A stretch of DNA of 64,000 nucleotides. Source: Seinonella peptonophila (GTDB lineage: Bacteria > Bacillota > Bacilli > Thermoactinomycetales > Thermoactinomycetaceae). The notes below the pieces were generated by a model. That model had not been told where the DNA came from. It saw only the letters and a list, made by a program, of their open reading frames with translations, and made no database searches. Every line of letters begins with the position of its first letter. Within the stretch, counting starts at the first letter, position 1. Positions 1 to 8,403 of the stretch are shown here, piece by piece. The stretch is from positions 124,001-188,000 of the forward strand of contig NZ_FQVL01000002.1 in assembly GCF_900129355.1 (NCBI RefSeq), in the 5' to 3' direction. A program made the position numbers and the translations under genes.

Positions 1-40
1 TAAATAAAATGAATCGTTGAACGATTGGGGGATACAATTT

Positions 41-514
41 ATGCCACATCCGAAGGTCGAACCACTCCGTATCAATTATAAAACGCTAGAGGAATTTCAA
101 AAATTTAGCGAGTATGGACTTCCTGAACTATCCATGTTAGAAGACTTACAATCCAATATCATTGAAAATAATAGTAACTCTCCCTTTTACGGAATCTATC
201 AGGATGATCAATTGATCGCTCGAATTAGTTTATATCGAGTAGATGCAAAATATGATGTATATTTTTCTCCAGCACAGGATTACTATGAATGCTGGAAACT
301 AGAAGTACTTCCGCAATATCGAAATCAAGGACTCGGCTCTGCTTTGGTAAGCTATGCAAAAAAACTAGGGCTGCCGATTAAAACCAATGCAAGGCGGCGA
401 TCTGATCCTTTTTGGCGTCAAATGGGATTTCAGCCTGTTCGATACAATCCAGTACGTGATCGTGGCGAAAGTCCTTATGTTTGGTTACCGCCTGGCGTTC
501 AATTAAAGGATTAA
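41..514 (+). CDS. ylbP: GNAT-family N-acetyltransferase, YlbP-like
   Basis: This is a predicted acetyl-CoA-dependent N-acetyltransferase with an unknown acceptor. The acetyl-CoA binding signature RNQGLGSAL lies about residue 95, followed by the NARRRSDPFW segment typical of YlbP proteins. The length (157 aa) fits the family. An upstream TTG at 17 is in frame, but GGGGG at 27-31 sits nine bases before the ATG at 41, so I choose that ATG. It is convergent with the RsfA-type regulator gerR, the same pairing as ylbO-ylbP in Bacillus subtilis, which supports the orthology. The family assignment is strong; the biochemical role is not known to me. Confidence 0.85.
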   Translation: MPHPKVEPLRINYKTLEEFQKFSEYGLPELSMLEDLQSNIIENNSNSPFYGIYQDDQLIARISLYRVDAKYDVYFSPAQDYYECWKLEVLPQYRNQGLGSALVSYAKKLGLPIKTNARRRSDPFWRQMGFQPVRYNPVRDRGESPYVWLPPGVQLKD

Positions 515-517
515 AAT

Positions 518-547
518 AGAGCCCTATGAGCAGGGCTCTTTACTATT
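518..547. terminator. Rho-independent terminator between ylbP and gerR
   Basis: The stem AGAGCCCT (518-525) pairs with AGGGCTCT (532-539), followed by a T-rich stretch on the plus strand. It ends ylbP. The minus-strand gene ends at 543, so the hairpin probably serves both convergent genes. Confidence 0.75.
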
Positions 548-1124
548 TTTTAGGGTTCTCTTGAAATGTAGGTCTTTGTTGCGCTAGCTTACGCGCACGA
601 TCCATGATCTGCATCAACGCTTGATAATCATCATTCACAAGTCGATAATCTGTCTGCATATGGTTCATCCTTGATCTCATTTCAACATTTTCCATTTCAA
701 GACGTTGTATCGTTTGCTCGCTCTGCTCTAGCTCTCTTTCCAATTGTTTTTGCGTTTTACGCAACTGACTGAGCTCACCCTTATAATGTCGAAGATAACG
801 AATAATGTTATCTAATGAATAAACTGGATCAGCGGTACCTTCAAACGATTCATTTGTAGATGATGGCATATATGTAGAGGTAGACACACGATTGCGATTT
901 CTATTTTGCCGCTCTTGTTTTGCTCCTTGAATCTGAGTTCCATATTGTTTGCGTACTGCACTGTTCCATCGAAAACCACATGCTGCTGGGGTACGCCCTA
1001 AACGATGGGCAACCTCTTCAAATGCTGAAAGTTGTGTTCCTCCCTCTCGAATATGACGCAATGTGATCTCTGCTAAAATGCGATCATTTTCTTCTGTCCA
1101 AGCATCTTGCCGTTTTGCTGTCAT
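543..1124 (-). CDS. gerR: RsfA-family sporulation transcription factor, GerR/YlbO
   Basis: The N-terminal 55 residues form a Myb/SANT-like DNA-binding domain ([20 protein letters not shown], then [18 protein letters not shown]). A long coiled coil (about residues 115-165, rich in Q, L, E and R) probably mediates dimerisation. The 193-residue length and the ylbP neighbour point to GerR (YlbO), a mother-cell regulator of the sigma-E regulon, rather than the forespore paralogue RsfA. The role is taken from B. subtilis. The leader has an unusual arrangement of a strong ribosome-binding site, a hairpin and the start codon (separate entry). Confidence 0.85.
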   Translation of the reverse strand: MTAKRQDAWTEENDRILAEITLRHIREGGTQLSAFEEVAHRLGRTPAACGFRWNSAVRKQYGTQIQGAKQERQNRNRNRVSTSTYMPSSTNESFEGTADPVYSLDNIIRYLRHYKGELSQLRKTQKQLERELEQSEQTIQRLEMENVEMRSRMNHMQTDYRLVNDDYQALMQIMDRARKLAQQRPTFQENPKK

Positions 1125-1174
1125 CTAGCTCCTGCTACTAAAGAAGTCTCTTTAGTGCAGGGATTCACCTCCTT
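1125..1174 (-). promoter_or_regulatory. gerR translation-initiation region with a hairpin between the Shine-Dalgarno sequence and the ATG
   Basis: On the minus strand a perfect AAGGAGGTG (1174-1166) lies about 41 bases before the gerR ATG, too far for normal use. The spacer holds a stem: GCAGG (plus 1157-1161) with CCTGC (1131-1135), and TCTTTAGT (1149-1156) with ACTAAAGA (1137-1144), with loop AGTC. Folding leaves AATC plus AGCTAG, ten bases, between the strong site and the ATG. A weaker CAGGAG closer to the ATG is partly locked in the stem. This may be a folded spacer or a translational switch. The stretch from 1175 to 1408 holds no gene I can support. Confidence 0.5.
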
Positions 1175-1408
1175 CTTTTCACTTTGATGCGGATATGAGA
1201 TGAGTAAGTTCGATATATTCTTTCTATGTTTATGCACTTGATATAAAACATAGTCTTCTTATTAATCATTCATCTAAAGATGCCAAATCACTCAGTTTTT
1301 GGTTTATTGAGTTACCATCCTGTATTGACAAAAGAAAGGTAGAGTATACTTAGCGCTTGGTTTCACTGCATAAGAAGTGTCTGCATTTTGACATCCATTA
1401 TGCATATC

Positions 1409-1437
1409 TTGCTCCAAGAATAGTCAAACTGTATAAT
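1409..1437 (+). promoter_or_regulatory. Probable sigma-A promoter of yqgY
   Basis: TTGCTC (1409-1414) and a perfect TATAAT (1432-1437) are separated by 17 bases, about 60 bases before the chosen yqgY start. Confidence 0.5.
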
Positions 1438-1498
1438 GAGTCTGTAATCATGACCGTTCATAGGGGATCGAAATTTTAAGATGAAAGGAGTGGCAGAC

Positions 1499-1720
1499 GT
1501 GGATCGTATGTTTCGAGTACTCGGCTTCTGGGCCTTTGTGATCGCTTTAATGTTCTTAGCTGGACATATGTACATACCTATGTTTCTCTTTTTGGCACAA
1601 GCATTAATCTTTGTTGTTTTAGGTTATCTACGTTTTACAGAAAAAACATATATGTATTTATTTGGTAGCTATATGTTCCTGTCTTTCTGTGGCATGGTCG
1701 TCTTTGCCACTTTTAAATAA
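1499..1720 (+). CDS. yqgY: DUF2626 small membrane protein, YqgY-like
   Basis: This is a small integral membrane protein of 73 residues with two or three hydrophobic segments and the DUF2626 start MFRVLGFW. Its function is unknown. An ATG at 1481 is in frame, but AAAGGAG (1483-1489) lies nine bases before GTG 1499, which gives the family's usual N-terminus (DRMFRVLGFW). In B. subtilis yqgY sits beside yqgX, and a YqgX homologue lies 3 kb away here. Confidence 0.8.
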   Translation: MDRMFRVLGFWAFVIALMFLAGHMYIPMFLFLAQALIFVVLGYLRFTEKTYMYLFGSYMFLSFCGMVVFATFK

Positions 1721-1758
1721 ATCAGCGAGGGCTTAAATATCCCTCGCTGATTTTTTTT
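1721..1758. terminator. Bidirectional terminator between yqgY and the MidA-type gene
   Basis: A perfect 11-bp stem, ATCAGCGAGGG (1721-1731) with CCCTCGCTGAT (1741-1751), is followed by eight T on the plus strand. The last codons of the minus-strand gene (ending at 1733) lie in the stem. Confidence 0.85.
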
Positions 1759-2821
1759 GAATTAACACCTGAAAGCGTTCACCCATTGCTTCAGGATGGA
1801 TAAGTTGTGTGATCATTCTCCTTTGTTTTGCTTCAACGGAAAACGGATCATTAACTGCTCCCTCTGATAACATATCTAGAATTCCTGCATCAATTAGGAA
1901 CCTAGCCTGTGAACCATAAAAGTCAGTTTGCCATCCCAAGTTTTGTCCCTCTCTAAGTAAGTAATCAAACGGAACGTCACTCGTCATATCGATCTCACCG
2001 AGATGTTCATATGGTTCTTTGATCTGCTTATGTTGATAATAATATCGAATCGTACCTACTTGTTTTTCCTGTATTTGTTTAATGGTACCTCCATAATCGA
2101 TGGTCATTACATAGCCTTGATGTAACCAATGTTCTATTTCTAACAGCCAAGGTTTGATTTGTGGTGAGTACTCAAAACAAACACCCTCTTCAACCGGAAG
2201 CCATCCATTTTCTTCCATCTGAGCACGCATATGTCCCTTAACAGGTAAATATTTTTCTTCAAATTCTCCTTGGGAATTCAGAGCAACATAACACTCTTCT
2301 AGAATACCTCTTTTCAGTCGATATCGGCGAACGGGGAAAGCATCAAGCAATTCATTACTATAGATGATCGCATAATCACTTACAGGTATTTCATTCAATT
2401 GACGTATATATCGTGTAGGGTAAGGTGTATCAACAAGTTGCTGCCTCGCTAAATCCTGATGATAATCACTTGTTTCCAGCAAAAAGACAGTAAGTTGATC
2501 AATAGGAACTTTTCTTCTTTCAAGAAAATGCAGCACTTGTTTCATCAAGGTACCATCTCCCGCACCCCATTCAACCAACGCCACAGACTGATTTGGTAAT
2601 CTTCTATATACTTGTTCTGCAACTCCATAAGCAAAAGGTGCCCCTACACTAACACTGGTAAAAAAATCGCCTGCTTTACCCACTTTGGGTTGCCGACGAT
2701 GATAGTATCCATATTGTGGATGATAGAGCGCTAACTCCATCAAACGATAAAACGAGATAACCTGTTCATTTGATCGCTTTATTTCCCATGCGATTTGTTG
2801 TACAAGATGGGAATCAATCAT
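1733..2821 (-). CDS. Class I SAM-dependent methyltransferase, MidA/NDUFAF7 family (COG1565)
   Basis: This predicted protein arginine methyltransferase belongs to the MidA family; the mitochondrial member NDUFAF7 methylates a respiratory complex I subunit. The SAM-binding motif is VEWGAGDGTLM (about residues 90-100). The family motifs LMELALYHPQYGYY and GDFFTSVSVGAPFA lie before it, and NELLDAFPVRR follows. The ORF can begin at 2833, overlapping the resA stop, but GAGG sits six bases before ATG 2821, so I prefer that. The bacterial substrate is unknown. It is translationally linked to resA. Confidence 0.8.
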   Translation of the reverse strand: MIDSHLVQQIAWEIKRSNEQVISFYRLMELALYHPQYGYYHRRQPKVGKAGDFFTSVSVGAPFAYGVAEQVYRRLPNQSVALVEWGAGDGTLMKQVLHFLERRKVPIDQLTVFLLETSDYHQDLARQQLVDTPYPTRYIRQLNEIPVSDYAIIYSNELLDAFPVRRYRLKRGILEECYVALNSQGEFEEKYLPVKGHMRAQMEENGWLPVEEGVCFEYSPQIKPWLLEIEHWLHQGYVMTIDYGGTIKQIQEKQVGTIRYYYQHKQIKEPYEHLGEIDMTSDVPFDYLLREGQNLGWQTDFYGSQARFLIDAGILDMLSEGAVNDPFSVEAKQRRMITQLIHPEAMGERFQVLIQKKSARDI

Positions 2822-2829
2822 ATGTAACC

Positions 2830-3363
2830 TCATTTCTCAAAGACTAATGGGCGAATCTGTTTCTCAAGTTCAGATGGAACCAATGGCCCATCTTTGGAAT
2901 CAATAATCTTACCACTTCGATCTATAAAAATGGAACTAGGTATAGGACCAATCCTATACAATCTTACAACTTCTCGATTGCGATCCATCCAGATTGGAAA
3001 ATTTAACTGGTACTGTTTCACAAATTGAGCTGCTGCAACATCTGTCTCAGCGATATTAATGCCGATTACGACAAATCCAAGTTTACGATATTTTTCATAC
3101 ATAGATTGGATTGCGGGCATTTCAGTCCTACATGGCTCACACCAACTTCCCCAAAAATTAATCATCACTGCTTTACCATGTAGATCAGATAATTTCACTT
3201 GCTTACCATCTAATGAAGTGAGTGCAAAGTCTGGGGCTTGCTGACCAAGCTCTGGTTTCCCTTGATCTTTCTGTACAATTGCCTGGTACAAGGTAAAACC
3301 AACAAGCGCTAACATAATGATTAATAAAATGAGACGTACCCATCGACGTGTTTGTTTCGACAT
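2830..3363 (-). CDS. resA: Thiol-disulfide oxidoreductase, ResA-like
   Basis: This is a membrane-anchored thioredoxin-fold protein exposed outside the membrane, expected to reduce apocytochrome c so that haem can attach. A TM anchor (residues 9-28) is followed by a TlpA/ResA domain with active site WCEPC; CEPC is the ResA signature, and the cis-Pro loop is IGPIPS. TTG 3366 precedes ATG 3363, and AGGA five bases upstream favours the ATG. It lies directly downstream of ccdA, which would supply its electrons. The resB and resC partners are not in the window. Confidence 0.85.
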   Translation of the reverse strand: MSKQTRRWVRLILLIIMLALVGFTLYQAIVQKDQGKPELGQQAPDFALTSLDGKQVKLSDLHGKAVMINFWGSWCEPCRTEMPAIQSMYEKYRKLGFVVIGINIAETDVAAAQFVKQYQLNFPIWMDRNREVVRLYRIGPIPSSIFIDRSGKIIDSKDGPLVPSELEKQIRPLVFEK

Positions 3364-3378
3364 CAAAATCCTCTCCTA

Positions 3379-4095
3379 CTAAAATCCAGTAAATCCTCCT
3401 GTTAAACGAGCAAACCACGCAATCATTTTTGTCAATTGATCTGTATAGAGTAGAATGCCAAAAAGAATCAAAAAACCTCCGCCGATTTTCATTACATATC
3501 CTGTATATTTCAGTAACCACTGCATCTGACCAATGAATAATGCCATTAAAAAGAATGGTATGGCGAAACCCAACGTATAGAGTGTGATATATAAAAAGGC
3601 AAGAGATGGTTGTGTTAGAGCCAAACCTAGCACAGATGCTAAAATTGGACCTAAACAAGGAGTCCATCCCGCTGAAAAACCCACACCAACTAAGAAAGAT
3701 GATAAATAGCTAACTTTTTTTTTATGGAGTGCAAATCGCTTTTCTTTCATCATCCATGTAGGCTGAAATAAACCAGTAAGAAAAAGTCCCATTACAATGA
3801 TCAAAATGCCACCCAACATACGTAGCAACTCTTTATAATCACTAAAAAACTGACCAATCCAACTTACTGTAAAACCAAGCGCGTAAAAAATAATTGAAAA
3901 TCCCAAAATGAAAAATAAAGTATGCATAATTGTGAGGCGCCTGATTTCACTACTCTGGGTAGATTGATCTCGTAACTGGGCTACAGAAACACCTGTGATG
4001 TATGAAAGATAGGATGGGTAAAGCGGCAGACTACATGGTGATATAAAAGAGAGAATTCCCGCCCCAAAGGCTAACCACCATGAAACGTTCTCCAT
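3379..4095 (-). CDS. ccdA: Cytochrome c biogenesis protein CcdA
   Basis: This six-helix membrane protein of the DsbD/CcdA family moves electrons from cytoplasmic thioredoxin to extracytoplasmic thiol oxidoreductases. The two redox cysteines sit in SPCSLPLYPSY (first helix) and GWTPCLGP (fourth helix). The length of about 238 residues is normal. The listed GTG at 4101 overlaps the ribosome-binding site; AGGAGGAGG lies five bases before ATG 4095, so I use that. It is flanked by two CEPC thioredoxin-like genes with gaps of 12-21 bases, forming one operon for cytochrome c maturation or envelope disulfide reduction. Confidence 0.9.
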   Translation of the reverse strand: MENVSWWLAFGAGILSFISPCSLPLYPSYLSYITGVSVAQLRDQSTQSSEIRRLTIMHTLFFILGFSIIFYALGFTVSWIGQFFSDYKELLRMLGGILIIVMGLFLTGLFQPTWMMKEKRFALHKKKVSYLSSFLVGVGFSAGWTPCLGPILASVLGLALTQPSLAFLYITLYTLGFAIPFFLMALFIGQMQWLLKYTGYVMKIGGGFLILFGILLYTDQLTKMIAWFARLTGGFTGF

Positions 4096-4116
4096 ATTCA
4101 CCTCCTCCTTTCCCTT

Positions 4117-4692
4117 TTATTGATCTAACATCTGATCAATTAAGTGATCTAGCTGTTTCTTTGAAACAGAACCCACTATTTTTTCCTGAATTCTGCCATC
4201 AGGATTTACAATGATCGTGACAGGTATGCCTGGTACACGATATTTGCCTAAAGCGATATTTGTCTTTTCTTTATCGAGGTAAACAGGAAAGGTATAATGT
4301 TTTGTTTTAACAAAATCAAATACTTCTTCTTCCCCTGCTTCCGTCATTGTAGCATTCACCATGGCAAAATTAATTCGATTTTTATATTTATCATAAGCGG
4401 ACTGCATATAGGGTAACTCTGCTTGACAAGGCTCGCACCAAGAAGCCCAAAAATTCACAAATGTCGGCTTTCCTTTATTTTGATACAGCTCCATTGTATC
4501 TCCTTTGAAATCGGTCAACTTAAAATTAGGCGCACAAAACCCTTTTTCAGGGCGAGACTGATTAGCCGATTCTTTGATACAAGATGCTGTTGTTTTTGAA
4601 GTCGGGTTATTTTTCCCAGGCCAAGCATACCAAACGGTAATCCCCACAAAGGCAAGAAGTAGAGCCAAAATAATCCCATTCCGCCAATTCAT
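4117..4692 (-). CDS. TlpA/ResA-like extracytoplasmic thioredoxin with two extra cysteines
   Basis: This is a second membrane-anchored CEPC thioredoxin-fold protein (TM residues 6-24, active site WASWCEPC, cis-Pro loop VPGIPV), and the first gene of the operon with ccdA and resA. Two additional cysteines lie in the linker (about residues 38 and 53: SCIKES and GFCAPN), outside the active site. They may form a structural or redox disulfide. It may be a StoA-like protein (spore cortex) or a second ResA; the sequence does not decide. Confidence 0.8.
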   Translation of the reverse strand: MNWRNGIILALLLAFVGITVWYAWPGKNNPTSKTTASCIKESANQSRPEKGFCAPNFKLTDFKGDTMELYQNKGKPTFVNFWASWCEPCQAELPYMQSAYDKYKNRINFAMVNATMTEAGEEEVFDFVKTKHYTFPVYLDKEKTNIALGKYRVPGIPVTIIVNPDGRIQEKIVGSVSKKQLDHLIDQMLDQ

Positions 4693-4769
4693 TTAACCTT
4701 CCCCCTCATTAACCCATGATATCAGATGAAATCAAGGAAAATTTTACAACATGTGAACATTTGCGTTCA

Positions 4770-5399
4770 TCAATCGCTAAGAAAAGGATTATATTTCCGT
4801 TCAAAATCAATATTCGTTTTAGATCCATGTCCAGGAAAAATGGTTGTCTCTGATGGAAGAGTGAGCAATTTTCGATGAATAGAAGTAATCAATTGATCGT
4901 AATTCCCTTGATATAAGTCAGTACGACCAATTGATTGTCGAAAAATCGCATCTCCTGAGAAAAGGTATGGTTCATGATAGAGACTAATGCTGCCTGGAGA
5001 ATGGCCAGGAGTATGAAGGATTTGAAATTCCCGACCAATCCAACGTATCTTTTCATTACCTTTTAACAAAATATCAGCAGATTCACATGTAACCATAAAT
5101 TCTAAAGGTAATTGTGCGGAACCATTCTTTGAAGGATCAGCGAGCCATGATGCTTCTTGCTGATGAAGATAAACCTTAGCTTTTGTATATTCACGAAGTT
5201 GGTTTAAACCACCAATATGATCAAAATGAGCATGGGTAAGCACAATAGCTTGAACTTGACAGCTATATTCTTCAATCTTTTGTAATAACGAAACAGGATC
5301 ATATCCTGGATCAAGTACGATAGCTTCTTTTCGCTGTTCATCTGTAAGCAAATATGTATGAGTCCCCAAAGGCCCAAGCGTAAAAGTTTCAATATTCAC
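4770..5399 (-). CDS. yqgX: MBL-fold metallohydrolase, YqgX-like (glyoxalase II-type)
   Basis: The metallo-beta-lactamase fold shows HAHFDH (about residues 57-62), a histidine in LHTPGHSPGS, the aspartate of FSGDAIF and the histidine of FPGHG. These are the binuclear metal ligands of glyoxalase II-type hydrolases. The protein is cytosolic with 209 residues, as in YqgX. The start is GTG 5399 with AGGAG eight bases upstream. The substrate is unknown; hydrolysis of S-D-lactoyl-bacillithiol is a family-based guess. Confidence 0.85.
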   Translation of the reverse strand: MNIETFTLGPLGTHTYLLTDEQRKEAIVLDPGYDPVSLLQKIEEYSCQVQAIVLTHAHFDHIGGLNQLREYTKAKVYLHQQEASWLADPSKNGSAQLPLEFMVTCESADILLKGNEKIRWIGREFQILHTPGHSPGSISLYHEPYLFSGDAIFRQSIGRTDLYQGNYDQLITSIHRKLLTLPSETTIFPGHGSKTNIDFERKYNPFLSD

Positions 5400-5514
5400 A
5401 AAAGGTACTCCTATCTATATCATATAAACCTAAATTTACAAATCTTGGTCTGTTAACATTTTTAATCTTGGAGAGAGTAATAAATAATGATTTCAGTAGA
5501 AAGGACGTATAACC

Positions 5515-6033
5515 ATGCTCAAATATGTGATTGCAACATTAGGTTCTCTTTTATTATTAATGGGATGTCAGCAAAAAAATGCCTTGCCTTCACCAAACCA
5601 TAAAAGTGCAACCCCTCAGCGAGTTTCTTATGATCAACGAGTAAAACAAACACATCCATCCGCTCATCGGTCACATTCACCTCAGGTTGTCGCAAATCGC
5701 TTAGTTCAGATTGCGACTAAACAACCTCATGTAAATAATGCTACTGCTATTTCACTGGGTCGATATACTTTAGTGGGACTTGATGTAGATGCTGATCTAG
5801 ATCGAGCAAGGGTTGGGACAGTAAAATATACGGTTGCACAAGCACTTAAAAAAGACCCCAATGGATCAAACGCGTTAGTAACCGCAGATACAGACCTTGT
5901 GCAAAGAATTCGGGAGTTAAGCCGTGATGTTGCCAAGGGGCATCCGATAAAAGGTATGATGGAAGAATTAGCAGATATTGCAGGGCGAATTGCACCTCAA
6001 CCGTCTAAGACTGTCCCATCCCGTGTAGACTAA
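5515..6033 (+). CDS. ylaJ: YhcN/YlaJ-family sporulation lipoprotein
   Basis: The lipoprotein signal peptide ends in the lipobox LLMGC (Cys18). A His/Ser-rich linker follows, then the YhcN/YlaJ domain (IATKQPHVNNATAIS, VGLDVDADLDRARVG), which occurs in spore-coat and spore inner-membrane lipoproteins. It is 54 bases upstream of ylaI, the same ylaI-ylaJ association as in Bacillus. A spore-envelope role is inferred from the family. Confidence 0.85.
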   Translation: MLKYVIATLGSLLLLMGCQQKNALPSPNHKSATPQRVSYDQRVKQTHPSAHRSHSPQVVANRLVQIATKQPHVNNATAISLGRYTLVGLDVDADLDRARVGTVKYTVAQALKKDPNGSNALVTADTDLVQRIRELSRDVAKGHPIKGMMEELADIAGRIAPQPSKTVPSRVD

Positions 6034-6087
6034 GGCATGTAAATTTTGTATATTGGAAAGAACGAATAAGCAAAGGAAGAAAAATGA

Positions 6088-6249
6088 ATGAAAGTAGTCT
6101 GTATTCTTTGTGATCGTTTTTTCGAACCTGACCGTTTACAAACCAAGAAGCTGCATAAACATCCACATCGGATTCAGATATGTACTGAGTGTCATGATCG
6201 AATCAGCGAAGAAACGCTTGCTCGCCAGGAACTTCACTCAAACGACTGA
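6088..6249 (+). CDS. ylaI: YlaI-family small zinc-finger protein (DUF2197)
   Basis: This 53-residue protein begins MKVVCILCDRFF and carries a second CxxC in QICTECHDRI; the two CxxC pairs should bind one zinc. The spacing and length match YlaI (DUF2197). AAGGAAG lies upstream. Its 3' end overlaps the convergent gene at 6234 by 16 bases. The function is unknown. Confidence 0.75.
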   Translation: MKVVCILCDRFFEPDRLQTKKLHKHPHRIQICTECHDRISEETLARQELHSND

Positions 6250-6530
6250 TTATAACGAGGCTCACGAATGATTTCCTGTAGCAGTTTTTCTGCTTCCTCT
6301 TGTGGAAATAATTGTTGATGAGCCTCCCCTTTTTGCAGGTAGGAAATGATATAGACTCTTTTCTCTTTATCCAGTTCTAACTCTAATTGATCAATTTCAT
6401 GGTCCTCTCTGAGTAAATCTTGGAAAAAAGAGACCGTATCCTTAGCAGATCGATCAGTAGGTCTTGCATTCCAGACAACCTGAATCTGTAACCAGTTAAA
6501 TAAAGCGTTCGTTAATTGGATATCATTCAC
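6234..6530 (-). CDS. Conserved-looking hypothetical protein (98 aa)
   Basis: I do not recognise the family. The protein is acidic (many E and D), predicted alpha/beta, with no signal or TM segment. It reads as genuine coding sequence and lies between ylaH and ylaI. The start is uncertain: GTG 6530 overlaps the only Shine-Dalgarno-like sequence (AAGGTG). Confidence 0.55.
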   Translation of the reverse strand: MNDIQLTNALFNWLQIQVVWNARPTDRSAKDTVSFFQDLLREDHEIDQLELELDKEKRVYIISYLQKGEAHQQLFPQEEAEKLLQEIIREPRYNQSFE

Positions 6531-6611
6531 CTTCTTTACTAAAAATGCTCCATCTTTTCCATTTCTTCTTATACCCTTTTTCTCCTTCCCTCAGACAAAC
6601 AGAAATCGACA

Positions 6612-6905
6612 TCACGGGTCAACATTTTCTGTCGTTTTCCCTCGTTTTGAATAAGCAAGTCTCCATTTTGTAACGATAATCAATAGAATTGTGATAAACA
6701 ATGCTGGAATGATTGGAAATCGCAAAATATGAAAGATTAACAGTAAATAGCAGCCCAATGCTAAAAAAATATAGACAACTATATTTTTTAATAATGGTAG
6801 TGAACGTGCAAAGGTTGTCTCATAGACAATCCCGGTTAAGACTAAGATAACAAGGTAGTCAACCCAATTTGGCATCTGATCAAGCCACTGGCTAATCCAT
6901 TCCAC
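6612..6905 (-). CDS. ylaH: YlaH-like membrane protein
   Basis: This is a 97-residue protein with three hydrophobic helices and a basic tail. The segment YETTFARSLPLLKNIVVYIFL corresponds to the conserved YlaH block (FARxLPxLKxxxxY). It starts at GTG 6905 after GGGAGAA. The function is unknown, but with ylaI and ylaJ it completes a recognisable yla neighbourhood. Confidence 0.7.
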   Translation of the reverse strand: MEWISQWLDQMPNWVDYLVILVLTGIVYETTFARSLPLLKNIVVYIFLALGCYLLLIFHILRFPIIPALFITILLIIVTKWRLAYSKRGKTTENVDP

Positions 6906-6925
6906 TTCTCCCTCTCTCCTTTCAT

Positions 6926-7771
6926 TTAACGATCATTTACTCGAGTTTGTAGTAGTTTTAGATATTCAATTTCTGCAGCATATTCACGCTCATCATCAAC
7001 AGGCGTTTCTAGGATAATAGGCAGATGTTCAAAAGAAGGTTCCTGTAAGAAACATTGAAGAGCTTCCGATCCAATTTCACCTTTACCAATCTTTTGATGC
7101 CGATCTTTGCGACTATTAAATGGTGCTTTGCTATCATTAAAGTGAATTGCCACTAGATGATCATAATAGCCACACTTTTTCATGGACTTAACAAATTCAG
7201 GGAAACTTTCCGCTGTCCATATTCCAGCAGCAAAACCATGACATGTATCAAAACAGAAACCAATCTTTTCCTTATAGTCAGTTGCATCTCGAATCATGGC
7301 GAGCTGCTGAATGGAAAGACCTAATTCTGTTCCTTGACCTGCCGTATTTTCTAGTAGTAACTTTGTTTCAACATCACTCTCAGACAAGATTTGATTTAAT
7401 GTTTCAATCATCCGCTCGATTCCTGCTTGCTCTCCTTCTCCCATATGCTTACCACAATGAACCACTGCACCAATAGCTCCAAACGCCTCTGCAATCTGTA
7501 AATCCTCACGAATGGAACGAATGGTTACTTGATGAAGATCATCTTTTGGTGTAGATAAGTTTGAAATATATGGAGTATGTGTAACCAATGTTAATCCTTG
7601 AGCCTGACAAAATTCCCTTCCTTTTCTTGCATCCTCTTTGTTCAGTTTTTTTGGACGGAGCGAGCGAGGGTTCTTTGTAAAGACCTGAAAAGATTCAGCC
7701 CCTAAGTTTTGTGCTTGTTGACATGCTTTATAAAAGCCTTTGGCGACACTAATATGGCAACCAAACTTCAT
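6926..7771 (-). CDS. nfo: Deoxyribonuclease IV (endonuclease IV)
   Basis: This AP endonuclease cleaves 5' to abasic sites in base-excision repair and helps protect spore DNA. Endonuclease IV signatures are present: FGCHIS at the N-terminus, THTPY, VVHCGKH, LLLENTAGQG, CFDTCHGFAAG, HFNDSK, DRHQKIGKGEIG and LETP. These contain the His/Glu/Asp ligands of the trinuclear zinc centre. The length (281 aa) is standard. TTG 7774 precedes ATG 7771; AAAGGAGG seven bases upstream selects the ATG. Confidence 0.95.
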   Translation of the reverse strand: MKFGCHISVAKGFYKACQQAQNLGAESFQVFTKNPRSLRPKKLNKEDARKGREFCQAQGLTLVTHTPYISNLSTPKDDLHQVTIRSIREDLQIAEAFGAIGAVVHCGKHMGEGEQAGIERMIETLNQILSESDVETKLLLENTAGQGTELGLSIQQLAMIRDATDYKEKIGFCFDTCHGFAAGIWTAESFPEFVKSMKKCGYYDHLVAIHFNDSKAPFNSRKDRHQKIGKGEIGSEALQCFLQEPSFEHLPIILETPVDDEREYAAEIEYLKLLQTRVNDR

Positions 7772-7803
7772 CAAACTTCCTCCTTTTCAACCAACACAGA
7801 CAA

Positions 7804-7824
7804 AAGCGCCGCAATGGGCGCTTC
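7804..7824 (-). terminator. Terminator upstream of nfo
   Basis: A 7-bp GC-rich stem (AAGCGCC with GGCGCTT) is followed on the minus strand by a T-rich run. It separates nfo from the small gene at 7940. Confidence 0.6.
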
Positions 7825-7939
7825 GTGATTTAATCATATCATAACCAAAATGAATGAAAAGCCATCCATATCTGCTGAACTGTCATCAGATTGACTCATT
7901 TTAAGCAACTTCAAAATGAAGGCGCTTACGATCTTTTGT

Positions 7940-8140
7940 TTATAATTCTTCTAACATTAATAACTCTCTACGCAACTCCCATAATCTCTGCAAACATTTT
8001 TGTTTTTGAATATAATTTTGACTCCTCATCGCTTCATACAATAATGCTAGTTCATAATCTAGTTCCAGTCTTAAAACTGGAATTCTTTCTTCAGGATCTC
8101 GACACTTATAAGCGCGAATCACATCCTCCATAGTAACCAC
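7940..8140 (-). CDS. Small hypothetical helical protein (66 aa)
   Basis: I do not recognise this protein. It is highly charged and mostly helical (VIRAYKCRDPEERIPVLRLEL, then a Leu/Arg-rich C-terminus), probably a coiled coil, with no membrane segment. The ORF opens at 8167, but AGGGG lies seven bases before GTG 8140, a better start; ATG 8131 is the alternative. Confidence 0.5.
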   Translation of the reverse strand: MVTMEDVIRAYKCRDPEERIPVLRLELDYELALLYEAMRSQNYIQKQKCLQRLWELRRELLMLEEL

Positions 8141-8344
8141 GCGATCACCCCTTTTCTCTTTACGCACGGTTTCCTAAGGTGACTATAATGCTGGTTAAAC
8201 CGATAGCTTGGCTCCATCTTGCCCTCCAATATACGGAAATAAACCTTCTTCTTCACATGAGAATGATGCGCTAATTATAAGAATATTGTTCTCTATCTTA
8301 CGTATATTAATAGATTATTGGCACGGCTTTTGTACGCCTTTATG

Positions 8345-8372
8345 TTTAGCAATTGGTTAATTATGGTAGAAT
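8345..8372 (+). promoter_or_regulatory. Possible extended -10 promoter of yktB
   Basis: TGG followed by TAGAAT (8367-8372) forms an extended -10 about 30 bases before the gene. The -35 (TTTAGC, 8345-8350) is weak. The rest of 8168-8403 shows nothing else. Confidence 0.35.
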
Positions 8373-8403
8373 AGTATTATCAAAGTATTAAGAGGGGATA
8401 TTC

